From Thioploca ingrica (GTDB taxonomy: Bacteria > Pseudomonadota > Gammaproteobacteria > Beggiatoales > Beggiatoaceae), in assembly GCA_000828835.1 (NCBI GenBank), contig AP014633.1, forward strand, positions 1-64,000: a stretch of 64,000 nt of DNA. The letters are read 5' to 3'. Both the position numbers and the translations under genes were made by a program. Of this stretch, positions 17,818 to 26,399 are shown piece after piece. The first letter of the stretch is position 1. Each line of letters opens with the position of its first letter. The notes under the pieces were generated by a model. That model had not been told where the DNA came from. It did not search any database and saw only the letters and a program-made list of their open reading frames with translations.

Positions 17818-19284
17818 ATGCTAAGGCTTAACTCGAAATTTCATTTACTGGTGACCCCTTTATTCACCATTTTGCTAACCAATTCAGGAATAGCCAGTGC
17901 CGATGCCGGTACCCTGCAATTTAGTCAAGCTACTTTCAACGTTCACGAAAATGATAAAACCGCTACGATTGAAGTGACCCGTAGCGGCGGTAGTGATGGG
18001 AAAGTGTCAGTAAAATGTACTACTTCTGATGGTACAGCTACTGCTGGCAGTGATTACCAAGCAATTCCAGGTAAACTGCTGAAGTGGGCAGATGGTGATA
18101 CGGCACCGAAAACTTGCAATGTCAAAATTATTAATGACAAAGTGTTTAATGAAGGCTATGAAACTGCCAATCTTACCCTTTCAGACCCTACCGGTGGTGC
18201 TGTGCTGGGAACGTCTGATGCTACTTTGAGAATTGCAGATGACGACTGTGGTTTAGGTGATCATTGGGTAGATATTTGTTCAAGTGGGATCGACGATTCC
18301 CCTAGCCACGCTACTATAGGTATAGCTTTTGGAACAGATTGTCAGGATAAGCCGGGTGGGGTTCATCTAATAAAACTTAGTGGTCCAACCATAATATTGA
18401 GAGGGGATCCTGTGGATGCAATTAAAGATCATCCACAACTACCAAATGTTGGAGAATTTGATGGACATAATGATGTTATTGAAACAGAAATGGTTTTCCT
18501 TGAACTTTCAGGAGATAGTCCACTTGGTCCCATTACCGTTCGAGCTGGTGATGGTATAGGCAACCTCAACAATGACAATTCTCTGTATTCACCGGGAGCT
18601 ATTCATGAAAGAAATAGTATCAATCCCAATTATGGTATACGAGAAGCTGATAGCTTCTTTAATGTTTGGTTTGAAATGGATACTCCTCTAGGTACTTTGT
18701 ATAACAAAGTACCTTTCTTGATGGAATCTATAGGTATTCCCAAGGTTCCACCAACACCTACAAAAATAGTTGATCCCTTTGGTAAAACCATTACGATTGT
18801 ACCCACTTATTTACATCCATTTTCAACAGTGGTAGGTAGTGGTCGTGTCACTCTTCCTTTATATAAAAAAGGTAGTGATGAACTAGTAGCTTGTTTTAAA
18901 GAAGAAGAAGAAAATTGGATAAAAGGAATACCTACCTCGACACATCTCTCTGTTACATTAGCTTCTTTTAGCGCTGAGGTAATTAACCAGCAAGTTAATA
19001 TAACTTGGGAAACGGGTACCGAAGAAAACAATGCTGCCTTTAGAGTTTCAAGAGGCATACCTTTGACTGGTATTTGTAGCGCTAATCCTAACGACTATAC
19101 AGAGATTACGCAAGTGACTCCTCTGATTCCATCTAAAGCTACAGAAATGTCAGGAGCTATTTATAGTATAACGGATAGTAACGTTATTTCTGGTACAACT
19201 TACTGCTATGTACTGGAAGACATTGACTATAACAATAAGAGTACCTTCCATACTGACCAACTGGTTTCAGTGACTGTAAACTAA
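17818..19284 (+). CDS. Secreted Calx-beta protein, paralogous family (copy C)
   Basis: A 488-residue exported protein. A signal peptide (LLVTPLFTILLTNSGIASAD) is followed by a Calx-beta domain at about 30-140 (TFNVHENDKTATIEVTRSGG, then DGTATAGSDYQ, then DKVFNEGYETANLTLSDPTG), a calcium-binding fold found in adhesins. Then comes the CGLGDHWVDICSSGID module, with ITVRAGDGIGNLNND and SPGAIHE as in the protein at 21399. The C-terminus is the FN3-like module (VNITWETGTEENNAAFRVSR, TYCYVLEDIDYN). Shine-Dalgarno is weak. It follows the enediyne cassette on the same strand but 203 nt away. No link to biosynthesis is evident. Confidence 0.8.
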   Translation: MLRLNSKFHLLVTPLFTILLTNSGIASADAGTLQFSQATFNVHENDKTATIEVTRSGGSDGKVSVKCTTSDGTATAGSDYQAIPGKLLKWADGDTAPKTCNVKIINDKVFNEGYETANLTLSDPTGGAVLGTSDATLRIADDDCGLGDHWVDICSSGIDDSPSHATIGIAFGTDCQDKPGGVHLIKLSGPTIILRGDPVDAIKDHPQLPNVGEFDGHNDVIETEMVFLELSGDSPLGPITVRAGDGIGNLNNDNSLYSPGAIHERNSINPNYGIREADSFFNVWFEMDTPLGTLYNKVPFLMESIGIPKVPPTPTKIVDPFGKTITIVPTYLHPFSTVVGSGRVTLPLYKKGSDELVACFKEEEENWIKGIPTSTHLSVTLASFSAEVINQQVNITWETGTEENNAAFRVSRGIPLTGICSANPNDYTEITQVTPLIPSKATEMSGAIYSITDSNVISGTTYCYVLEDIDYNNKSTFHTDQLVSVTVN

Positions 19285-19303
19285 AACGTATTTTTTCTCG
19301 CCG

Positions 19304-19400
19304 TAACCCGCCTTTCACAAGGCAACGGGTTACAACACTAACCCAGCTAGAATGAATGCGCACCGCAGCCGTGGTGCGCACGATTCAACGCTTTTTTAAT
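19304..19400. repeat. Hairpin-rich intergenic spacer
   Basis: Two dyads lie here: GTAACCCG with CGGGTTAC, and TGCGCACC with GGTGCGCA, the second about 20 nt before a TTTTTT run near 19395. They may terminate transcription of the secreted-protein gene. The rest of 19285-19558 holds nothing recognisable. Confidence 0.4.
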
Positions 19401-19558
19401 CAATTTTTGCTACGAGTAATCTTTCTATTTAACTGCACAAGACTTGTTGCGGAAAGTATCAGATTGATACAGATGACAGTATATTACCAAATTGTTTTTA
19501 TATCATATTGATTAAATTGACTATCTGCGCTGACCAATAGTAGATTCTCAGTGCTAGC

Positions 19559-19780
19559 TTAATTTAACCAAAAAGATTCTGGTAATGGATAATTGAAATC
19601 ATCACTCATTTGCGCCTTACCGGTATATTGTCCAAATTGACGTTTTTTAAAAGTTTTTGGTGGTATAATGAGTTTTACTGTTAAATGGTCGTGAATAATA
19701 AAAACTTCTTCACCCTGTTCTACCAGATAAATTAACTCTGGTAAGCATTGTTGGGCTTCTTGTAAAGTGATCGTTTTCAT
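19559..19780 (-). CDS. Phd/VapB-type antitoxin without toxin
   Basis: A 73-residue prevent-host-death-like antitoxin: MKTITLQEAQQCLPELIYLV and GEEVFIIHDHLTVKLIIPP are the standard N-terminal DNA-binding region, and a proline-rich tail ends in PLPESFWLN. The tail type normally precedes a PIN toxin. No toxin gene follows on the minus strand, where 19285-19558 is non-coding. It is either an orphan antidote or a remnant. Confidence 0.65.
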   Translation of the reverse strand: MKTITLQEAQQCLPELIYLVEQGEEVFIIHDHLTVKLIIPPKTFKKRQFGQYTGKAQMSDDFNYPLPESFWLN

Positions 19781-19918
19781 ATTGAGTCTCGCTAATTAAG
19801 AGTGGGTAAGCTTGGTGCTAGTGACCAAGGTGGTGATGGTGGCACGGTGTATTGTGATTGTTTATTTATTTTTGTTATCACCTATGTACCCTTCCACGGG
19901 CTACACCCTTGACCCAAC

Positions 19919-20938
19919 CTACACGGGATCCCGATGCTCATCACTCGCCAAAATTTCCGACAATGATTGTGCCGTCCACAATTTCTCAGACAATTTCAAG
20001 AGACTGACATCTTCCAAACCATAAATCTGCTCTTTGTGCGCCTCACTCAATGGCCCAAAACGCCTTTCTAATAAAGCAATTAATAAATTCGCTTTGCCGG
20101 TAGCTTCACCCTCAGCCCACCCCGCCGATTTTCCTTCAATCCATCCTTGGGCTTTTCCCTGCTCAAAAATCTGCTGTCGTTCTTTAGCAATGGCGGTTTC
20201 TATCATCTGTTTAGCCTCCACCTGACTTTGGTATATTTGCTCTAATTCTTCATAATCCATCGCTTCTTGGCGACCATGTACGACTAACTGTTTAAACCAA
20301 TTAAGTAACAACGAAATCGCTGCTTTATCTTCTTCTTGATCAAATAAATTCAATAATTCGGTTTTGAGTAAGTCCAAATCATACCGCGTCTCCGCCAAAA
20401 ATAAGGTCGAAACGATATTTCTGATCTGAAGCAGTTGCGCTTGACTGTACTCATTTTCTACAATTTTGCAGTAACGAAACTGGGGCGTGTAGTGCTTAAA
20501 TAGCTCGGGTTGTTCTAGGAGTTCAACTAAATCGGTTGGCGCGGTCCATTGATCATCGCCACTGTACAACAACAGCGGAAATATCGCCGGCAGTTTTTTG
20601 TTTTGGGGTTGACTTTCGGCATAATCTAGCCAAAAACTGCTGATATAATGTAATAATCTCACAGCCATGAACCAGGTGACAGTGGATTGAAATTCTATCA
20701 AGAAGTAAATATACGCTTCCTTTCCCTTGAGTTTGACTTTGTACAGCAAGTCACTTTCCGTCTGTTTGTAATGTTCGGAAATAAAGCTTTTCTCCACCTT
20801 TTCGCAGTGGTCAAAATCAATGTCCTTCACCCAAGCTTCTTCAACAAAAGTTTCTAGCAATTGCCGAAACCAGCGCGGATGAGAAAATAGCCGTTTATAG
20901 CCTCTATCATGTAGGGGAAACATCAGGTTATTATACAA
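19919..20938 (-). CDS. Rpn/YhgA-type PD-(D/E)XK nuclease-like protein
   Basis: A 339-residue protein of the Rpn (recombination-promoting nuclease, formerly putative transposase) family. The N-terminus HDRGYKRLFSHPRWFRQLLE and the nuclease-core segment ESDLLYKV followed by YIYFLIEFQSTVTW (D-x(n)-ExQ in a PD-(D/E)XK fold) are visible. The C-terminal part contains a charged linker (IEGKSAGWAEGEATGKANLL) and a DUF4351-like end (ALLERRFGPLSEAHKEQIYG). E. coli Rpn proteins are DNA endonucleases that promote RecA-independent recombination. A second ATG at 20923 is a possible start. A related, shorter family member is at 61538. Confidence 0.75.
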   Translation of the reverse strand: MYNNLMFPLHDRGYKRLFSHPRWFRQLLETFVEEAWVKDIDFDHCEKVEKSFISEHYKQTESDLLYKVKLKGKEAYIYFLIEFQSTVTWFMAVRLLHYISSFWLDYAESQPQNKKLPAIFPLLLYSGDDQWTAPTDLVELLEQPELFKHYTPQFRYCKIVENEYSQAQLLQIRNIVSTLFLAETRYDLDLLKTELLNLFDQEEDKAAISLLLNWFKQLVVHGRQEAMDYEELEQIYQSQVEAKQMIETAIAKERQQIFEQGKAQGWIEGKSAGWAEGEATGKANLLIALLERRFGPLSEAHKEQIYGLEDVSLLKLSEKLWTAQSLSEILASDEHRDPV

Positions 20939-21056
20939 TAACTTTCTTACTCAGGTAACGATAATAATGTGGTTTAACGCTCACCAGTTCATGCCAACGG
21001 GTTTCATCTGGTTCCACGCTGGAGTTTCAATGCCATTAAGTTTAAGTTAAGGAATT

Positions 21057-21135
21057 TCATCGTTCTTCATTTTTACTTGACTGACGAGTTACCCCGGTTC
21101 CCGCTCCGTTCCATGCGTGCTACTGGCTGGCTGCT
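21057..21135. repeat. Direct repeat upstream of secreted gene D
   Basis: TCATCGTTCTTCAT followed by ACTTGACTGACGAGTT, CCCCGGTTCCCGCT and ACTGGCTG recurs, with small gaps, at 23131-23197. The two copies bracket the gene at 21399-23021. The remaining 20939-21398 spacer holds no convincing gene; a 69-codon frame at 21077 overlaps the repeat and has no family resemblance. Confidence 0.6.
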
Positions 21136-21311
21136 AAAAAAATTATTTGATTATAAATCTCATTTATATTCAAATTTAAAATTGACATATATCAATAAGT
21201 ATCTAAGCAAAATCAATTTGGTAGTTGAGTATGTCAAGATTTCACCTAACTTCTCAAGAAAAAACGACTATCCAATGCCAGTTTAGTTTTGCTAAGGTGC
21301 TTAAAATGTCC

Positions 21312-21352
21312 CTCTAGCCTTATTTTTAAGTAAAAAAAGCTGGAGGAAAATG
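21312..21352 (+). promoter_or_regulatory. Leader hairpin before secreted gene D
   Basis: CCTCTAGC and GCTGGAGG can pair (one T-G wobble) across an A/T-rich loop in the leader of the 21399 gene. A GGGAGG Shine-Dalgarno lies further down, just before the ATG. It differs from the leader of copies A and B. Confidence 0.35.
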
Positions 21353-21398
21353 GCCCTTATTTGTAACCATACCCTACTTTATCGGGAGGTATTTTAAC

Positions 21399-23021
21399 AT
21401 GTTAAAGGTAGGTACAAAATTTTTGGTACCGGTCGTATCCCTATCCCTACTTTCTTTCAGCAATATAGGGATAGCCGCTGGATGTGGTCCGGGTGAACAC
21501 TGGGTAGATAAGTGCCCAGAAGGGATTGATCAGATAGAAAACCATTGGGCAGTGATGAAATTGTCAGTAACCGATCCTGCAACCAGTAATCCCGTTGTTA
21601 TTCCTATTGAAAGTCTTCAAGGTTCGCCTCAATTTCGAGTCTATAGAGGAGCAGCAGAAACTGGCCCGGTTACCATAACCGCACCGCCAGTACCCACAGA
21701 CCCACCAACACCTTCAGAAATTGGCCCAGAAACATTTGGCCCAATAGAACCACCCGCTGATCCCCCAGCCCCTCATGATCCTCATCGAGGTGTGATTCAA
21801 ACCGAGATTATTTCCCTGGTTTTTAAAGGAAACACAAAACTGTGGGGTGATGTAGTCATTCGAGCGGGTGATGGAACCGGAAATTTAGAAAATGATGGTC
21901 CGCTTTACTCGCCGGGTGTTATTTATGAGGATTTAACAGATTCTACTAAAGCTTGTAGCGTTTTTTTTGTTACCTACGAAATGGAGATAAAGGCGACGGG
22001 AGAACTGCTCTACGGTCAAACTAGGATGGCAACCTGCAATGATGGAGAACCGCAAGCAATGTTGGGTTTGCCACCCGAAAATTTAGAGTATAAAGATCCT
22101 CGTTGGAGACCTATTCGTAATAAGCTAGGTCAAATAATTGCTTGGGTATTCCATAAGCATCCAGTCGTAAAATCTCCCACACCTCCTCAAGGTTGTCTGT
22201 GTGGTCCCGGACTAAATTGGTGGCAAGATTGTCCTGCAGCTACAGACAGTTCGCCCAGCACAGCACTTATCAACATAGAAATACCTTGTGGCGGTGAAGT
22301 TCACACGGTACCATTTTCGGGTAAAACGATAATCGATAGAACCGCATGGGATGGCGATAGCATTGACTTGAGTATGTTTTCTATGGTGCTAAAGGATCCT
22401 ACTAAGCAATATACCGTTCGTACTGGCAGTAAATATGGTCTTTCTGCACTCGGTCTGGTTACCCCAACCATTAATCCTTGGTTAGCTAACATTGGTTTTG
22501 ATATTTTCTTTGAAATTGATACTCCTTTCGGTAAGCTGCATAACTTGCAACCTCATAAAATGGGGACAAGTACTTATTGTCTACCTCCACTATGGGAAGA
22601 ACATATCCCGCCCACTAATGCACCACCTACTATACTATACAACGAAGCGGGTGAAGCAGTGGCTCGTATAAATGGTGCAAGACATGTCCTTGATGTCAAA
22701 CTCCAAACGCCTTTGCAAGCGGAAGTGGTTGGTAACAGCGTGACCCTAAAATGGACAACGGCTTATGAGCATGATGTCGTGGGTTTTGCTGTCAAGAGAA
22801 AAGCAGGTAGCGGAGAAGTGTGTAGAAGTACCCTGGGATATGAATCAATCAGTGGTATTCTTCCAAGTCAAGGGGAAGAAAGTTCATATACTCTCAGTGA
22901 TAATTTAGCCGCAACGGGTAATTATTGTTACCGGCTAGTAGAAGTGGATAGTAGTGGTAACACGGTTCCGGTAGCTCCAGAACAGCAAGCTGATTTTATA
23001 GCTTCAGTTACAGTAAACTAA
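21399..23021 (+). CDS. Secreted protein with two CGPG-W modules, paralogous family (copy D)
   Basis: A 540-residue exported protein of unknown function. The signal peptide ends near NIGIAAG. Two tandem modules follow: the first begins CGPGEHWVDKCPEGID and contains DVVIRAGDGTGNLENDG and YSPGVIYED; the second begins CGPGLNWWQDCPAATD and contains YTVRTGSKYG and FDIFFEIDTPFGKLHN. A proline-rich linker (about 100-130) lies inside the first module. The C-terminus is the FN3-like module (GNSVTLKWTTAYEHDVVGFA, then GNYCYRLVEVDSSGN). GGGAGG precedes the ATG and a strong terminator follows the gene. Direct repeats on both sides suggest it spread as a cassette. Confidence 0.78.
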   Translation: MLKVGTKFLVPVVSLSLLSFSNIGIAAGCGPGEHWVDKCPEGIDQIENHWAVMKLSVTDPATSNPVVIPIESLQGSPQFRVYRGAAETGPVTITAPPVPTDPPTPSEIGPETFGPIEPPADPPAPHDPHRGVIQTEIISLVFKGNTKLWGDVVIRAGDGTGNLENDGPLYSPGVIYEDLTDSTKACSVFFVTYEMEIKATGELLYGQTRMATCNDGEPQAMLGLPPENLEYKDPRWRPIRNKLGQIIAWVFHKHPVVKSPTPPQGCLCGPGLNWWQDCPAATDSSPSTALINIEIPCGGEVHTVPFSGKTIIDRTAWDGDSIDLSMFSMVLKDPTKQYTVRTGSKYGLSALGLVTPTINPWLANIGFDIFFEIDTPFGKLHNLQPHKMGTSTYCLPPLWEEHIPPTNAPPTILYNEAGEAVARINGARHVLDVKLQTPLQAEVVGNSVTLKWTTAYEHDVVGFAVKRKAGSGEVCRSTLGYESISGILPSQGEESSYTLSDNLAATGNYCYRLVEVDSSGNTVPVAPEQQADFIASVTVN

Positions 23022-23042
23022 TTATTACTTAATAATAACCTT

Positions 23043-23078
23043 AGGTGCGTTAAGCGCAAGCTATAACGCACCTTTTTT
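23043..23078 (+). terminator. Rho-independent terminator of secreted gene D
   Basis: AGGTGCGTTA (23043-23052) pairs with TAACGCACCT (23064-23073), 10 bp, followed by TTTTT. Confidence 0.9.
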
Positions 23079-23130
23079 ATTTCCTACCAGTACAGCAAGT
23101 AGCCTGGATGGAGCGCAGCGAAATCCAGGG

Positions 23131-23197
23131 TCATCGTTCTTCATCATCTCTACTTGACTGACTGACAAGTTGCCCCGGTTCCCGCTACTGGCTGCTG
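23131..23197. repeat. Direct repeat downstream of secreted gene D
   Basis: Second copy of the repeat at 21057-21135 (TCATCGTTCTTCAT, TTGCCCCGGTTCCCGCT, ACTGGCTGCTG). Just before it, at about 23099-23130, is a short dispersed repeat, AGCCTGGATGGAGCGCAGCG, also seen at 54288 and 55119. Confidence 0.6.
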
Positions 23198-23253
23198 TGC
23201 CAAGCCACGTAGGGTAGGCATTGCCTACTATCTACTCAGTTAACCTACCTTCC

Positions 23254-26200
23254 TTAATTAGGCAAATGACATTCAATGCTAACCAAGCTAAATACTTCTT
23301 TCCTTAATATCGACTGTTGCAAAGTGGCACTACATTCCATTTCCGCACCTGGTATCAGTTCATTGTTCAGATAAGGTGTTTGAGTAGGTACTTTGATGTA
23401 AGGGACTTGCAACTTCCCTTCCTCGGGGATAAATCGAGCGTGACAAGATTTAGATTGCTCAATGAGATTAAGGAAAACTAATTCTTTAACCGCAAAATCA
23501 GCAAACCCAAAAGGAATTTCCAGCACGCCTGAATAGACGCCTATTACTCCAACTGCTTTGCCATCGATATCCATATATAAAGGAATTTCGATATATGGGA
23601 GGTAAGCTTGGCGCGTCTCCGGAGAATAGTAGGCTGAAAGTTCACAAGATTTCTCTGGAAATAACCCAATCAGAATGGGATCGTGATCAGAGGTTCTAAA
23701 GGGATTAACTTGATAAAGATTTTCCAATTGACTAGCAGATTTATTTTCTTCGTTATAATCTAATATCGAAGGCTCATCCGCGTTGATATGCCAGAGGGTT
23801 ACCCCAGTTACTTGAGGAACGAGGTCGTTACTCGCTAATGCTTGATCAAGATAACCGGCTTGACCTTGAAAAACATAGGAGTAAGCTGATTCACCGCCAA
23901 ACTGAGCGATAAGATTAATATAACCAGCCGATTTTATGGCCGTGATGGGATCCTCTAAAGCGTAAGAATTCAAATCGCCAATGATGAGGAAATCTGGATC
24001 GCTACTACCCGTTGGGTCGGTCGTTAGCCAAGCGGTTAATTCATTAGCCGCTTTAACCCGCGTTAAATTACAATGACCTTGCCCATCACCGCTATCCGGA
24101 TCACCAACGTCATCACAAGAAGAACCTTTTGATTTGAAATGATTGACTACTACGGTGAATACTTCACCCGTCTTGGAATATCGAAAAGTTTGTGCTAAAG
24201 GGGGTCGATTTTTGTCAGCAAATGCGCCATCGGTTTTCGTCGCTGCCGAGCCAACCAGAGCTACTTTACCAGGACGATACAGCATTCCCACAGTAATCTC
24301 ATCAGTTCCTAATTGGGGTAGACCTGGATTGATAAACGCGTAGGTATTCGGCGTAGTGGCTGCGTTTAAATCATTCACCAATTTTTGAATAGCGCTTTTT
24401 TCTCCATAACCATCGTTTTCAATTTCTATTAAGCCAATAATATCCGCTTCCATAGCTAAGAGAGTTACAATCAGCTTATCCTGTTGTCGTTTGAATTCAG
24501 AAGCACTACTCGCACCACGGCTAGTCGGAAATCCGTTGCCGGAACCATCACCATTGAAATAATTTTCGACATTAAAGCTAGCTACTTTCAACTGACCACC
24601 CACCGGTAGCGGTTGAGTGATACGGGAATTAGCTGCTGTGAATGCAGGAATTTGGGTAGGATATAATTGATATTGACCATAGCTATATCCTAATACGGCG
24701 TTGATTGTGGTCACTGTATCCCCATTTCGCAACGTATTGAGCGCACTGAGACCTGGAGGAGGATAAGCAATGGGATCGGGATAAGATAAGGAACTCGCAT
24801 CATCGAGAATGATCTGATTACGATTATTACTCGCTTGCCAATCATTCGCTGCGCTACCGGGTGCAACCACCTGCGTAGGTACTAACAAACGGCCATAAGA
24901 TAAGGTGACTTCACCATAATGACCTAAATCGTAATTATTATTAACAGTCAGGGTTTGGGGTAAAATCACCCGCATCCCTTCATGGTGTTCTAGTTCAATT
25001 TTATCAACCGGTAGGGTCATCGTAGCGGCAGTGGGCAAATCAGCTGCTGAGCTACAAATAGTAATAGTTTGAACCTGGTTCAGTTCAGTCAAGCCAAAAT
25101 ATTCAGCAACTTCACCGCTAACCCGAACGATATCACCGATATTCACTGCCACACGATTATCATAAACAAAAATACCTTCAGAAGTCGCTGGATTATTATC
25201 GATATCAGTATCTTCTTCCTGAACAAAAAAACCATTTAATTGATCAGTTCCTTGAAAATCACCGACGACAACACCTTCAATCGTATGGGAATGCCCAACT
25301 TCTAAACTGGCTTCGCCGTCACCTTGAATCGTATGAATGGGGGTTGCAACATCGCCACAATTGCCAGTCGAGTTAACAATATAAAATTGCCAACTGTAAT
25401 CCGCGCTCAGATTATCTAGGGAGGTATCTTTATCCACTACTTGTTGAGCTTGAACTGTGACAGTACAAGTATCGCCAAGCGTAAAATGACCTCCATTATT
25501 CAAGGTATAACTGGAATCGGTAGTCGCCATTACCGTAAATGAAGGTACCTGACCACTGTTACAAGTGATGGTATACCAAGGTTCAGTTACCGTAACGGCC
25601 TCACTAAATTCAATGACTATATTCGCATCGGTAGCGACTGCGATAGCATCATTGATAGGCACAGTTGTTTTCACTTGCGGTGGGATATCGACGCCATCAC
25701 AGGTAGTCACATGGGTACCTAAATCATCAAAAGTATCAATAGCAAAACCATCCCATTGGGTTGCCGGATCAAAATTATCGGTTGGATCATTATCTCCAGT
25801 ACAAATAGCCATCTGGCGACGTAGCGTATTATTTTGCGTAGAGATAACCCCACTACCCCATTCAATACCCGGATCGACACCAATCTGTCCAATCACATCC
25901 AGAATAACGCTATCCTTTTTCAGAACAATGGTATCATCACCGTTAAACCAACTCCCATTCCCGATTTGATCAGCTAAGCTCAAAAGAGCCGGCGTCGCTT
26001 CAGCATGAACCAGTACAAAAGTATCACCATTCGCTACCACACCGGTTAAAGAAATATTGATATTCGGTGTTTTTTCACCGTTAAAGTACATTTCAATGAA
26101 ATAATGACCGGCCGCGAGGTCAATCGCTGAACCAGTCCCATTATAAAGTTCAAGCGCTTTGTTGTTACTACTCCCTTCCACATATTCGGAAATCAATAAA

Positions 26201-26280
26201 TCCGTTGCGGCTGTAGCTATCCTAAGTGGTAAAGCAAATATCAACCCTATCAAAATGAAATAATTAAATTTTTTAAACAT
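23254..26280 (-). CDS. ExeM/NucH-like extracellular nuclease with lamin-tail domain
   Basis: A 1008-residue secreted nuclease. A signal peptide (ends IATAA) is followed by a lamin-tail domain (LLISEYVEGSSNNKALELYN, about 27-165), an Ig-like domain (about 200-305), an OB-fold region typical of ExeM nucleases (about 320-560), and an endonuclease/exonuclease/phosphatase domain (about 575-870). Catalytic motifs are intact: ASFNVENYF, GLIEIENDG, NHFKSKGSSCDD, IIGDLNSYALEDP and the terminal SDHDPI. ExeM-type enzymes degrade extracellular DNA and help biofilm dispersal. The last 130 residues, with four cysteines and repeated PYIEIP/PYIKVP, are not recognised. A GGAGGAG-like site lies upstream of the start. 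Confidence 0.88.
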   Translation of the reverse strand: MFKKFNYFILIGLIFALPLRIATAATDLLISEYVEGSSNNKALELYNGTGSAIDLAAGHYFIEMYFNGEKTPNINISLTGVVANGDTFVLVHAEATPALLSLADQIGNGSWFNGDDTIVLKKDSVILDVIGQIGVDPGIEWGSGVISTQNNTLRRQMAICTGDNDPTDNFDPATQWDGFAIDTFDDLGTHVTTCDGVDIPPQVKTTVPINDAIAVATDANIVIEFSEAVTVTEPWYTITCNSGQVPSFTVMATTDSSYTLNNGGHFTLGDTCTVTVQAQQVVDKDTSLDNLSADYSWQFYIVNSTGNCGDVATPIHTIQGDGEASLEVGHSHTIEGVVVGDFQGTDQLNGFFVQEEDTDIDNNPATSEGIFVYDNRVAVNIGDIVRVSGEVAEYFGLTELNQVQTITICSSAADLPTAATMTLPVDKIELEHHEGMRVILPQTLTVNNNYDLGHYGEVTLSYGRLLVPTQVVAPGSAANDWQASNNRNQIILDDASSLSYPDPIAYPPPGLSALNTLRNGDTVTTINAVLGYSYGQYQLYPTQIPAFTAANSRITQPLPVGGQLKVASFNVENYFNGDGSGNGFPTSRGASSASEFKRQQDKLIVTLLAMEADIIGLIEIENDGYGEKSAIQKLVNDLNAATTPNTYAFINPGLPQLGTDEITVGMLYRPGKVALVGSAATKTDGAFADKNRPPLAQTFRYSKTGEVFTVVVNHFKSKGSSCDDVGDPDSGDGQGHCNLTRVKAANELTAWLTTDPTGSSDPDFLIIGDLNSYALEDPITAIKSAGYINLIAQFGGESAYSYVFQGQAGYLDQALASNDLVPQVTGVTLWHINADEPSILDYNEENKSASQLENLYQVNPFRTSDHDPILIGLFPEKSCELSAYYSPETRQAYLPYIEIPLYMDIDGKAVGVIGVYSGVLEIPFGFADFAVKELVFLNLIEQSKSCHARFIPEEGKLQVPYIKVPTQTPYLNNELIPGAEMECSATLQQSILRKEVFSLVSIECHLPN

Positions 26281-26399
26281 AATTCTAGATTCTCCTCCTA
26301 ATGGACAGAATAAATAAATCCAATATTAAGAATAGCATAACCAGCGTAACATAAGCTAAGTAAATTATTTTCTGCTAACACTTTGAGGAGAAATAATCG

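Noticed and set aside
19812..20024. 70-codon plus-strand ORF
   Set aside because: It overlaps the end of the Rpn-type gene on the other strand and has no family resemblance.
21077..21286. 69-codon ORF upstream of secreted gene D
   Set aside because: It overlaps a dispersed repeat, has no clear Shine-Dalgarno and resembles no family.
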